Source: Rhodococcus oryzae | Lineage (GTDB): Bacteria > Actinomycetota > Actinomycetes > Mycobacteriales > Mycobacteriaceae | Reading direction: 5' to 3' | Assembly: GCF_005049235.1 (NCBI RefSeq) | Contig: NZ_SUMD01000007.1 | Span: forward strand, 1-64,000 | DNA length: 64,000 bases | Shown: piece by piece, positions 57,144-64,000 of the stretch | Numbering within the stretch: the first letter of the stretch is position 1 | Layout: each line of letters begins with the position of its first letter | Translations under genes and position numbers: made by a program | The notes under the pieces: generated by a model | The model's database searches: none | Told to the model about the DNA's origin: nothing | Seen by the model: the letters and a program-made list of their open reading frames with translations, nothing else

Positions 57144-59294
57144 TCAGACCGGTTGGCTGACGCCGGCCCGGCCGTTCTCGATGTGTCCGACGAGGCTGCG
57201 CCGGAAGTCCAGGTCCTCCTCGACGGTCACGGTCGCCTGATACCAGCCGTCCACCGACCGCACCCTCAGCGATTCCCTGCCGCCTGCCGCGATCAGGCGG
57301 CGCTGGCCGTCGATCACGACGGCCAGCGCACGCTCCCCGGGGTTCTTCACCGTCAGGTCGAGCGCTCCCGCCGCCGCGTCGACCCTGGTGGACAGTTCGA
57401 GCGCGGCCGCGGCGCCGTCGGTCGAGCCGGCGAACTCTCTCCTGAAGCCGTTGGGGCCCAAGAGGGTCAGGCTGTAGCGCGGGCCGGGAAGGGCGACGAT
57501 GTCCTCGGTCTCACCGCGGACGTCGTAGTGCCGCGGCGCGCCGAACTCGCCCGCATAGGGGTACAGGGCCAGATGCGCCGAGGCGGCACCGGAGTTCACC
57601 AGGTGCACCGTCACCGAGCGAGCGCCGGGGTCCACCGTCGCGTAGGCGTCGGGCTGGTACGGCAGCGCCCGGGCGGGCCGGGTACCGCTCTCCTGCACCG
57701 GCATTCGCTGCAGGACAGGCGGCTTCGGCGTCCACCGCGGCTCCAGCGGCGGGGTGGGCCGCGGTTGGGCGACGTTCGGCCGACTGCGCGGGTTGGCGAA
57801 GTCGAAGGCCGAGGTCAGGTCGCCGCTGACCGTGCGCCGCCACGGGTCGATCTCCGGTTGGGTGATCCCGAACCGCTTCTCCAGGAACTGGTTCACCGAC
57901 GTGTGGTCGAACACCTGCGAGCACACGAACCCACCCACGGTCCAGGGCGAGATGATCGTCATCGGTACCCGCGGTCCGAGACCGAGCGGCTGACCGGCCA
58001 CCCACTCCGAGCCGACCGAGAGCGGCGGACGGGGCGGCGGAACGTGGTCGAAGTAGCCGTCGTTCTCGTCGAAGTTGACGATCACGGCCGTCTTCGCCCA
58101 GAGATCCGGGTCGGAGGCGATGGCGTCGAGCACCTGGTACAGCAGCGTCGCACTCGCCGCAGGCGACGATCCGGACGGGTGCTCCGAATCCACCTCGGAC
58201 GGAACCAGGTAGCTGACCTGCGGCAGCTTGCCCGACTCGACGTCCTTGCGGAACTCGGCGGCGAGCGTGCCCGGCCGCGACCGGTACAGCCCGCGGTCGT
58301 AGAGCTGACGGTCGGCGGGGGAAAGCCCGTTCACCGCGACCTCGAGTGCCCCCAGCGCCACGTCCTGGGCGGCGGGCGGCAACTCGGGCAGCGCGAGGTA
58401 GAGCCCGGCGAGGGTCTGCAGCTCGTACGGGACCAGGCCGGGGTTCCCCAGCAGGTGGGACCCCACCTTCTTGAAGGTGGTGAAGTACTCGAGGTTGTTG
58501 TCTCCGAAGTTGTCCCACTCCTGGTACGTCTTCCAGGAGATGCCTGCGGCCTGCAGCCGCTCCGGGACAGTGGTCCACCCGTAACCGGCGTGCCAGGGGT
58601 CGTAGGCGGCGTTGGTGACGGCGCGCCCCTCGGGACCCGGCTCCGACGACCCGGCCGGCCCCGCCGACCCGGTCAACCCGGCCGCCCCGGCCGGGAGCAG
58701 GCCTGCGGGCTCGAATCCGGTGTACCCGGACACCCAGTAGTTGCGGTTGGGACTGGTCGACGTCGGCACCGAGCAGTGGTAGGCGTCGCAGATCGTGAAC
58801 GCGTCCGCGAGCTCGTAGTGGAACGGGATGTCCTGGCGGTCGTAGTAGGCCATCGTCGTGCCCGTCTTCGCCGCGATCCAGCCGTCGTGCCAGCCGTCGG
58901 CGAGGGCCTGGTGTCCGCCCTCCCAGCTGTGGTCGAGCCCGGTGACGTTCTGGGTGTCCATCCGCTGGGCGGCGGCGGAGTCCCGGATCGGGAACGGGAG
59001 CACCGGGCCGTTCGGGCCCGGCTGCTCGAATACTGAGCCCCCGGTCCGCAACCGCAACGAGTTGGGGTCACCGAATCCGCGTACCCCGCGCAGCATTCCG
59101 TAGTAGTGATCGAACGACCGGTTCTCCTGCATGATCAGGACGACGTGCTCGACCGACTCGAGTCCTCCCGGGCGCACCGGCGTAGCCAGCGCACGCTGCA
59201 GCGACGGCGGCAGCATCGAGGTGGCGGCGACAGCGGCGGCCGCGCCGGCGCCGGCAGTGAGAAACCTCCGCCGGGAGAGAGATTTCCGGGTCAC
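57144..59294 (-). CDS. Tat-exported non-hemolytic-type phospholipase C
   Basis: 716 residues. The Tat signal SRRRFLTAGAGAAAAVAA is at 7-24, cleavage near ALA-TP. The phosphoesterase domain begins VEHVVLIMQENRSFDHYYGMLRGVRGFGD and has SWEGGH, FTICDAYHCSVPTSTSPNRNYWVSGYTGF and VIVNFDENDGYFDHVPPP, the active-site marks of the PlcC/AcpA family. Two C-terminal DUF756 domains follow (about 490-700). It cleaves phosphatidylcholine-type phospholipids outside the cell and may serve phosphate scavenging or virulence. It starts at GTG 59294; an inverted repeat lies 11 bp upstream of the start. Confidence 0.93.
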   Translation of the reverse strand: MTRKSLSRRRFLTAGAGAAAAVAATSMLPPSLQRALATPVRPGGLESVEHVVLIMQENRSFDHYYGMLRGVRGFGDPNSLRLRTGGSVFEQPGPNGPVLPFPIRDSAAAQRMDTQNVTGLDHSWEGGHQALADGWHDGWIAAKTGTTMAYYDRQDIPFHYELADAFTICDAYHCSVPTSTSPNRNYWVSGYTGFEPAGLLPAGAAGLTGSAGPAGSSEPGPEGRAVTNAAYDPWHAGYGWTTVPERLQAAGISWKTYQEWDNFGDNNLEYFTTFKKVGSHLLGNPGLVPYELQTLAGLYLALPELPPAAQDVALGALEVAVNGLSPADRQLYDRGLYRSRPGTLAAEFRKDVESGKLPQVSYLVPSEVDSEHPSGSSPAASATLLYQVLDAIASDPDLWAKTAVIVNFDENDGYFDHVPPPRPPLSVGSEWVAGQPLGLGPRVPMTIISPWTVGGFVCSQVFDHTSVNQFLEKRFGITQPEIDPWRRTVSGDLTSAFDFANPRSRPNVAQPRPTPPLEPRWTPKPPVLQRMPVQESGTRPARALPYQPDAYATVDPGARSVTVHLVNSGAASAHLALYPYAGEFGAPRHYDVRGETEDIVALPGPRYSLTLLGPNGFRREFAGSTDGAAAALELSTRVDAAAGALDLTVKNPGERALAVVIDGQRRLIAAGGRESLRVRSVDGWYQATVTVEEDLDFRRSLVGHIENGRAGVSQPV

Positions 59295-59305
59295 GCGACC
59301 TCCAC

Positions 59306-59340
59306 TGTCCGATTGGTCCGTACGTCAAACGAATCGGACA
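59306..59340. promoter_or_regulatory. inverted repeat TGTCCGATT-N17-AATCGGACA upstream of phospholipase
   Basis: Perfect 9-bp arms at 59306-59314 and 59332-59340, starting 12 bp before the phospholipase start codon. It can act as an operator or as a hairpin in the mRNA leader. Confidence 0.6.
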
Positions 59341-59388
59341 CTAGACCAAACGTCCAGTTGGCGTGGCAGATCTCGAGATATTGGCGAC

Positions 59389-60093
59389 TCAGGCCACCCG
59401 CGACCCGGAACCCTTGGCCCGCCAGCGATATCCGGTCGGCTGGGCGCCGTGGTGCAGCGAGAGGTCGATGGCGTCGAGCAGGGCCTGCCGCGGGCCGGAC
59501 CGCCCGAGCTGCTTGGCGGAGATCGCGAGACGCACCACACCGCCGCGACGGGCGGTGCGGCCCGCGCCAAGCACCAGCGCCCGGCACCACCAGGGCTCCG
59601 CCCGGAAACCCTCACCGATGCCGAGAACCCGGGCCCGCACCACCGTGCCGCGCTCGAGGTCGTGGATGCCTGCGGCCCCGGCGAGCAGCCGGAACCCGGT
59701 GCGGGGCAGCGCGGCCACCGCGCCGGGCGAGGCCAGCCAGCGGGGCGCGGCGAACGCGCGGGTGCGCAGCCCGGTCTCCTCCATCACCCGGTCAGCGGCC
59801 AGCAACCGCAGAGCGGCCTCGTGCTCGGGCAACGCCGCGAACTCGGCGCGACGCTTCTTGGTGGCGGCCTGGTCGTATCCGTGCAGCACGATGGCGTCGC
59901 CGCCCGCCTGCCGCCTCCGCAGCCATTCCTGGGTGTCCGCGTCGCGGACGAGCCGGTACTTGTCCTTCAGGCGCGGGGCGACGAGCAGCGAGAGCTGCAC
60001 CCCGCGCCCGTCCATCTCCCGGGCGAAGTCGGCGGCGAGGTCCCGGGTCTCCGGCCGGATCCCCGAGAGCGACACGATCAGCTGTCCGGCCAT
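59389..60093 (-). CDS. DUF2334 (polysaccharide-deacetylase-like) protein
   Basis: 234 residues from ATG 60093 (MAGQLIVSLSGI); the longer frame to 60210 overlaps the cupin gene and is rejected. It has the NodB-like TIM-barrel pattern: LSLLVAPRLKDKYRL, AIVLHGYDQAATKKRRAEFAALPEHEA, RAFAAPRWLASPG and VVRLAISAKQLGRSG. HGYD would provide metal ligands. Members are putative polysaccharide deacetylases; no substrate is known. It lies 95 bp upstream of the phospholipase gene, same strand. Confidence 0.82.
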   Translation of the reverse strand: MAGQLIVSLSGIRPETRDLAADFAREMDGRGVQLSLLVAPRLKDKYRLVRDADTQEWLRRRQAGGDAIVLHGYDQAATKKRRAEFAALPEHEAALRLLAADRVMEETGLRTRAFAAPRWLASPGAVAALPRTGFRLLAGAAGIHDLERGTVVRARVLGIGEGFRAEPWWCRALVLGAGRTARRGGVVRLAISAKQLGRSGPRQALLDAIDLSLHHGAQPTGYRWRAKGSGSRVA

Positions 60094-60170
60094 GCGCCCA
60101 GGGTCGCACCCGAAGATGTACGGCCGCTGACGTCGACGTGAGCATTCGGCGAGCACCAGCGCGGGCCAAC

Positions 60171-60671
60171 CTACTGGCGGGCGCGCGACCCGTTGCGGTC
60201 CCGCCACCACTGCGGCGCATCGACGAAGTGGTTGTCGTACTCCTCCTGGGCGGGCGCGAGCTCCTCCACCGACGCCTCCCCCGCCTGGATCCTCGCGAGC
60301 AACCGGAAGTACTCGAACCGCTGCACCCCCGGGGTCAGCACGATCAGCACCCGAGCCGCGGAGTCCGGCGTCGCACCGAACGCATGCGGCATGAGCTTGG
60401 GCACCACGAGGGATCCGCCCGCCGCCACGGTCACGATCTCGTCGCCTGCCATGACGCGCAGCTCGCCGTCGAGGACATAGAACAGCTCCGACGACCTGGT
60501 GTGGAAATGTGGCGCGGCGCCGTCCGCCCCGACCCCGAGGTGGACCTCGAGCGAGCTGAGCGCACCCGCCGTGTCCGAGGCGTCGTACAGCAGATGCATC
60601 GAGGCCCGGTCGTTCCCCACCACCTCGGCCTGGTCCGCCCGGGCCGAGGCCGCCCGCTCCTCGCCGGTCAT
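60171..60671 (-). CDS. cupin-domain protein
   Basis: 166 residues from ATG 60671, overlapping the DUF4267 stop (ATGA). The cupin motif 1 is PHFHTRSSELFYVLDGELRV and motif 2 is VVPKLMPHAFGATPD. It may bind a metal through the His/Glu set and act on a small molecule, possibly a quinone or flavonoid as in quercetinase-like cupins. Co-transcription with DUF4267 and control by the divergent TetR gene suggests an inducible detoxification pair. The substrate is unknown. Confidence 0.85.
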   Translation of the reverse strand: MTGEERAASARADQAEVVGNDRASMHLLYDASDTAGALSSLEVHLGVGADGAAPHFHTRSSELFYVLDGELRVMAGDEIVTVAAGGSLVVPKLMPHAFGATPDSAARVLIVLTPGVQRFEYFRLLARIQAGEASVEELAPAQEEYDNHFVDAPQWWRDRNGSRARQ

Positions 60672-61036
60672 GCGACCAGCAGCCCGGCAGCGGCGATCAT
60701 CGCGACCGCGGTGGCCCCATGGATTCCGAACGCGGCCTTGCGCGGACCACCGTTGGTCAACACGATCCACATGTCACCGAGGGGAACGACGGCGAGCAGC
60801 AGCATCAGGAGCGCGAGCTGGTCGCGCGCGACGAAGGTGAAGACGATCACCAGCAGGCCCGAGGCGATGTCGCGAATGCCCTTGACCTGCCACCAGCCGC
60901 GCGCCTCCGGCGCCGGGCTGGCAGGCAGACCGAAGCCGGCCGCGTTCTTCGCGTTCTTCCCCATATAGGCCACACCGATGGCGATGATCCCGAGCGCACC
61001 GATCCAGCTGATGACGAGTCCGATCCAGTTCAACAT
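60668..61036 (-). CDS. DUF4267 small membrane protein
   Basis: 122 residues from ATG 61036 with AAAGG upstream. Four hydrophobic helices: WIGLVISWIGALGIIAIGVAYMG, GLLVIVFTFVA, ALLMLLLAVVPLGDMWIVL, ATAVAMIAAAGLLVA, with the family loop KNAAGFGLPASP...WWQVKGIRDIASG. Its function is unknown. It is first gene of a two-gene operon with the cupin, divergent from a TetR gene with a tetO-like operator between. Confidence 0.85.
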   Translation of the reverse strand: MLNWIGLVISWIGALGIIAIGVAYMGKNAKNAAGFGLPASPAPEARGWWQVKGIRDIASGLLVIVFTFVARDQLALLMLLLAVVPLGDMWIVLTNGGPRKAAFGIHGATAVAMIAAAGLLVA

Positions 61037-61062
61037 GGCCGAGCCTTTCGTTTGTAGTATTT

Positions 61063-61108
61063 CTACCAACGGTAGCTTAACGATGAACGGTTGTCTATCA
61101 GTGATAGA
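61063..61108. promoter_or_regulatory. divergent operator region: tetO-like palindrome plus second dyad
   Basis: TCTATCA-G-TGATAGA at 61094-61108 is a perfect 15-bp palindrome whose core CTATCAGTGATAGAG equals the Tn10 tetO core. A second dyad CTACC-AAC-GGTAG lies at 61063-61075, close to the DUF4267 start. TAGAGT (61105-61110) overlaps the palindrome and is 6 nt before ATG 61117, so the repressor would sit on its own -10 box. Confidence 0.8.
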
Positions 61109-61116
61109 GTTTTGGT

Positions 61117-61683
61117 ATGGGAGTTCGAGAACGCAAGGAGAGGGAGCGGCAGGATCGCGCGCACAGGATCGTCGAATGCGCTCGGACCGTCGCTGAGAAG
61201 GAGGGCTGGCCCGCCGTGACCACGCGGCGCCTGGCCGATGAGATCGAGTACAGCCCTCCGGTGCTGTACGGGCACTTCCCTGAGGGCAGGGACGGCATCG
61301 TCAGCGCGGTCGCGCTGGCCGGATTCGGGGATTTCACCACGGCCATGCGGCGGGCACTGGAGGGCGCCGACGAGGCGGGACGACTGACGGCGTTCATCCG
61401 CGCCTACCTGGACTTCGCGGCGGACAATCCCGCGACCTACGAGGCCATGTTCTCGATGCGACTGGGGGTGCGGTTCGCACACGAATCGACCCCGCCGGAA
61501 CTACGGGCGGGATTCGAGACGCTGGTGTCGGCGATCGGAGGCGGTTCGACCGGCGACGTCGGGACGAGGGCCGAGGTCTTCTGGAGCGCGCTGCACGGGA
61601 TGTGCGTGCTCACGCGTGGGCAGCGGCTCGCGCCGGACAACGAGGCCGCGCGCGTCGAGCAGCTCGCCGCACTGTTCGGTTGA
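61117..61683 (+). CDS. TetR-family repressor with WHG-type C-terminal domain
   Basis: 188 residues. The helix-turn-helix is TTRRLADEIEYSPPVLYGHFPEGRDGIV. The C-terminal domain (YEAMFSMRLGVRFAHESTPPEL, WSALHGMCVLTRG) is of the TetR_C_33/WHG type (WSALHGM). It very probably represses the DUF4267-cupin operon and itself through the tetO-like site. The protein is not TetR(B)-like beyond the DNA-binding helix, so tetracycline need not be the inducer. The -10 box 6 nt before the ATG suggests a leaderless mRNA. Confidence 0.9.
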   Translation: MGVRERKERERQDRAHRIVECARTVAEKEGWPAVTTRRLADEIEYSPPVLYGHFPEGRDGIVSAVALAGFGDFTTAMRRALEGADEAGRLTAFIRAYLDFAADNPATYEAMFSMRLGVRFAHESTPPELRAGFETLVSAIGGGSTGDVGTRAEVFWSALHGMCVLTRGQRLAPDNEAARVEQLAALFG

Positions 61684-61689
61684 ACGCGA

Positions 61690-61724
61690 GAAGGCGGTCA
61701 CGCACCAGGTGCGTGACCGCCTTC
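61690..61724. terminator. bidirectional terminator between TetR gene and gpx
   Basis: GAAGGCGGTCACGCA (61690-61704) pairs perfectly with TGCGTGACCGCCTTC (61710-61724) around CCAGG. It lies 7 bp after the TetR stop and 13 bp beyond the gpx stop. Confidence 0.88.
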
Positions 61725-61737
61725 GTCGGCTGCGTTG

Positions 61738-62229
61738 CTACTTCGGCAGCACGGCCTCGATGGCCGCGACGACCTCGGGCGCATCCGGCACGGTGGTCGG
61801 GCGGAAGCGGTTCGCCACGGTGCCGTCGGGCGCGAGAAGGAACTTCTCGAAGTTCCACTGCACGTCGCCTGCCGCGCCCTCGGCATCGGCGGCCTTGGTG
61901 ACCTCGGCGTACAGCGGGTGCCTGCCCTCGCCGTTGACCTCGATCTTCTCCAGCAGCGGGAACGAGACGCCGTAGGTCGTCGAGCAGAACGTCTCGATCT
62001 CCTCGGCGGTGCCGGGCTCCTGCCCCATGAACTGGTTGCAGGGCACGCCCACCACGGTGAGGCCGCGGTCCGCGTAGTCCTTGGCCAGCTGCTCGAGCGC
62101 CGTGTACTGCGGCGTGAGCCCGCACTTGGAGGCGACATTGACCAGCAGGATCGCGTTTCCGTCGTAGGCGCCGAGCGAGGTCGGGGAGCCGCCGAGGGTG
62201 TTGATCTCGATGTTCAGGGGGTTCGTCAT
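61738..62229 (-). CDS. glutathione peroxidase-family thiol peroxidase (Cys type)
   Basis: 163 residues from ATG 62229. Peroxidatic Cys36 is in NVASKCGLTPQY, with GVPCNQFMGQEPG (Cys64), Cys82 in TFCSTTYGVSFP and the active-site Trp in VQWNFEKFLL. The Cys (not Sec) and the third Cys at the usual resolving position indicate a thioredoxin-dependent enzyme, which suits a mycothiol-making cell. Its ATG overlaps the stop of the dicarboxylate transporter gene (ATGA), an unusual pairing. Confidence 0.92.
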   Translation of the reverse strand: MTNPLNIEINTLGGSPTSLGAYDGNAILLVNVASKCGLTPQYTALEQLAKDYADRGLTVVGVPCNQFMGQEPGTAEEIETFCSTTYGVSFPLLEKIEVNGEGRHPLYAEVTKAADAEGAAGDVQWNFEKFLLAPDGTVANRFRPTTVPDAPEVVAAIEAVLPK

Positions 62230-63647
62230 GAGGCCAACGGTACGGGAACTCGTGCGGCGCCGACCTTCTCGCTGCCATCGTGCGGGACGGCGATCGGACC
62301 GTCCTCGGGCAGGTGGTCGTCCACCATGGTCGTCTCGTCGAACGGCAGCTTTCCGTCCAGCACGGTCCGCACCCTCGACGCGTCGACGGTGCGCGTCCAG
62401 GTCCCGATCAGCAGGGTCGCCACCGCGTTGCCGGAGAAGTTGGTGACCGCGCGGGCCTCGGACATGAACCGGTCGATGCCGACGATCAGCCCGACGCCGT
62501 CGAGCAGTTCCGGCCGATGGCTCTGCAGCCCACCGGCGAGGGTCGCCAGGCCGGCGCCGCTGACGCCCGCCGCGCCCTTCGACGCGATGATCATGAACAC
62601 CAGCAGGGAGAGCTGTTCGGGGACCGCGAGCGGCTGCCCCATCGCGTCGGCGATGAAGATCGACGCCATCGTCAGGTAGATGGCGGTGCCGTCGAGGTTG
62701 AACGAGTACCCGGTCGGCACCACGATGCCGACGGTGGTGCGCTGCACCCCGACGTGCTCCATCTTCGCGATCAGCCGCGGCAGCGCCGACTCGGAGGAGG
62801 AGGTCGCGAAGATGAGCAGGTATTCCCGGGCCAGGTAGCGGACCAGCTTGAAGATCGAGAACCCGGACACCGCCCGGAGCATCAGGCCGAGCACACCGAA
62901 GACGAAGATCGCGCAGGTGATGTAGAAGCCGACCATCAGCGTGCCCAGCTGCACGACGGCGCCGAGACCGGTCTGGCCGACCACGTTCGCGATGGCCCCG
63001 AAGGCGCCGATGGGCGCCAGCCACAGGATCATCGCCAGGATCCGGAACACCAGTTTCTGCACGTAGCCGATCCCGCGCAGGATCGGTTCGCCCTGCTTGC
63101 CCATGGACTGCAGCCCGAACCCGACCAGCAGCGCCACGAACAGCGTCTGCAGCACGCTGCCGACCGTGAGGGAGGACAGCAGCGACGTCGGGATGATCCC
63201 GGCGATGAAGTCCATGGTGCCGCCCGCGCCGTGCGCCTTCTCGGCGAGGTCCGCGCCGGCCGAGGAGGTCGCGGCGCTCAGGTGCAGTCCGCTGCCGGGG
63301 TCGAGCAGGTTGCCGACGAGCAGGCCGATGCCGAGCGCGACCGTGGACATCCCGAGGAAGTAGGCCAGTGCCAACCCACCGACCTTGCCGACGCTCGCCG
63401 CCGCCTTCACCGAGCCGATGCCCAGCACGATCGTGCAGAAGATGACCGGGCTGATCATCATCTTGATCAGGCTGATGAACAGGGTGCCGAGCACCCCGAG
63501 GGACTTGCCCAATTCCGGTGCGAGCCAGCCGACGAGCACACCGGCGACGACGGCGACGATCACTCCCAGGTACAGCCAATGGGTCCGGTCACGCTTGCCC
63601 GCGGTCGGCGGTGGTGGCGTATCGTCCCGCTTCGAATCGATGGTCAT
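62226..63647 (-). CDS. dctA: dicarboxylate/amino-acid:cation symporter (DctA-like, DAACS family)
   Basis: 473 residues from ATG 63647 (MTIDSKRDD); the frame to 63701 is not used. It has eight helices and two re-entrant loops: hairpin 1 FATSSSESALPRLIAKME and hairpin 2 with the helix-7 motif GTAIYLT (here NLDGTAIYL). KGAAGVSGAGLATLAGGL and the RFMSEARAVTNFSGNAVATLL helix-8 segment follow. It takes up succinate, fumarate, malate or aspartate with cations. A sensor kinase begins divergently at 63771 and probably controls it. Confidence 0.93.
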   Translation of the reverse strand: MTIDSKRDDTPPPPTAGKRDRTHWLYLGVIVAVVAGVLVGWLAPELGKSLGVLGTLFISLIKMMISPVIFCTIVLGIGSVKAAASVGKVGGLALAYFLGMSTVALGIGLLVGNLLDPGSGLHLSAATSSAGADLAEKAHGAGGTMDFIAGIIPTSLLSSLTVGSVLQTLFVALLVGFGLQSMGKQGEPILRGIGYVQKLVFRILAMILWLAPIGAFGAIANVVGQTGLGAVVQLGTLMVGFYITCAIFVFGVLGLMLRAVSGFSIFKLVRYLAREYLLIFATSSSESALPRLIAKMEHVGVQRTTVGIVVPTGYSFNLDGTAIYLTMASIFIADAMGQPLAVPEQLSLLVFMIIASKGAAGVSGAGLATLAGGLQSHRPELLDGVGLIVGIDRFMSEARAVTNFSGNAVATLLIGTWTRTVDASRVRTVLDGKLPFDETTMVDDHLPEDGPIAVPHDGSEKVGAARVPVPLAS

Positions 63648-63770
63648 GCCTGGTCCTCTTGACTGCCTCTCAAGGAAGTGAGCTGCATCACTTCGCCTCA
63701 TGAAGAATGGTGTAGCGCGCCGCGACGGCAGTCACGGTTGCGTGCATTTCGTTCACGAGAGGACGGACGA

Positions 63771-64000
63771 ATGATCAGGTCCCGACGGCGCGCGAGCCTC
63801 GCCGGCCAGGTGCTGGTGCTTCAACTGCTGGTGCTGGCCGTTGTCGTGCTGACCGGCAGCGTGGTGACGATTCTCGACGAGCGGCGCGACGCCGACGCGG
63901 CCACCGAGCGCGAGGTGACGGCGGTCGCCGAGTCGATCGCCTGGGCCGATTCGACGGCGGCGGGCCTGCTCTCCCCCGACCCCAGCGCGGCGCTGCAGCC
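63771..64000 (+). CDS. sensor histidine kinase, N-terminus only (DcuS/CitA-like)
   Basis: The frame opens at ATG 63771 with GAGAGGA upstream and stays open to the window end (76 codons). The product starts MIRSRRRASLAGQVLVLQLL, with a transmembrane helix (about 12-34), then the extracytoplasmic segment ERRDADAATEREVTAVAES. This layout matches citrate/C4-dicarboxylate sensor kinases of the DcuS/CitA/DpiB group. It is divergent from dctA, so it probably senses dicarboxylates for that gene. The kinase domain lies outside the window, so the call is provisional. Confidence 0.7.
   Translation, partial: MIRSRRRASLAGQVLVLQLLVLAVVVLTGSVVTILDERRDADAATEREVTAVAESIAWADSTAAGLLSPDPSAALQ

Overview
The window is very GC-rich, gene-dense actinobacterial DNA. 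Its gene content and order point to the Corynebacteriales (mycolata), most likely Nocardia or a close relative. The evidence is two adjacent MspA-type porins, mycothiol synthase, GlnR, an acyl-ACP desaturase, an LmeA-like protein and a GH183/DUF4185 secreted protein. In addition, the run desA / dusB / LCP protein / phoU / pstB / mshD / glnR / lmeA / thiX / cysA2-sseC / nitrobindin / pabC-like / ygfZ / DUF3073 / purM / purF / sterol-carrier-like / GNAT / purL / M18 peptidase / VOC / DyP / purQ / purS matches, with local insertions, the order I recall for Mycobacterium tuberculosis Rv0824c down to Rv0787A. The genus is inferred; no rRNA gene is present.

Layout. 1-1163: two tandem MspA-family porins, the first cut by the window edge. 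1150-3633: a small hypothetical protein and a two-component pair (kinase and NarL-type regulator, GTGA overlap). 3702-4026: tRNA-Phe, tRNA-Asp and tRNA-Glu on the minus strand. 4107-11550: a ScbR-like TetR regulator, CorA, tRNA-Lys, small membrane proteins, a divergent MFS/LysR pair with a clear dyad between them, an MmcQ/YjbR protein and a DUF937 protein. 11812-16192: acyl-ACP desaturase, DusB and an LCP-family wall-polymer ligase. 16286-21050: phoU facing the complete pstSCAB operon, with a two-repeat PHO box upstream of pstS. 21260-24484: mshD, glnR, lmeA, thiX.

24495-27336 is a sulfur block: a leaderless Cys-rich leader peptide (missed by ordinary ORF cut-offs), a DUF4395 membrane protein, the CysA2-type sulfurtransferase, SseC, a 32-residue membrane microprotein, and a nitrobindin-like protein overlapping it. 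27517-27572 holds a tiny ORF with promoter and perfect Shine-Dalgarno. 27621-33567 is cydABDC (cytochrome bd oxidase and its ABC exporter) with a dyad in the promoter. 33736-37409 has a divergent leaderless pair (pabC-like and ygfZ); ygfZ, MOSC and asparaginase overlap by 4 bp.

37548-54653 carries most of purine synthesis (purM, purF, purL, purQ, purS) interleaved with hydrolase, GNAT, GH183-like, M18, VOC, DyP, DUF1361, AhpD-like and two tandem NAD(P)-dependent reductase paralogues. 54737-63647: MBL hydrolase, FadD-type ligase, Tat-exported phospholipase C, DUF2334, a cupin/DUF4267 pair controlled by a divergent TetR gene through a tetO-like palindrome, and a dctA-gpx pair. A sensor-kinase gene begins at 63771 and runs off the end.

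No insertion sequence, prophage, CRISPR array or origin was seen; the region looks like ordinary chromosomal backbone. The most notable observations are small-scale: leader peptides and microproteins, many probably leaderless mRNAs (TANNNT box 6-7 nt before the start codon), operators, a structured glnR-mshD intergenic element and a 33-bp hairpin tandem repeat.
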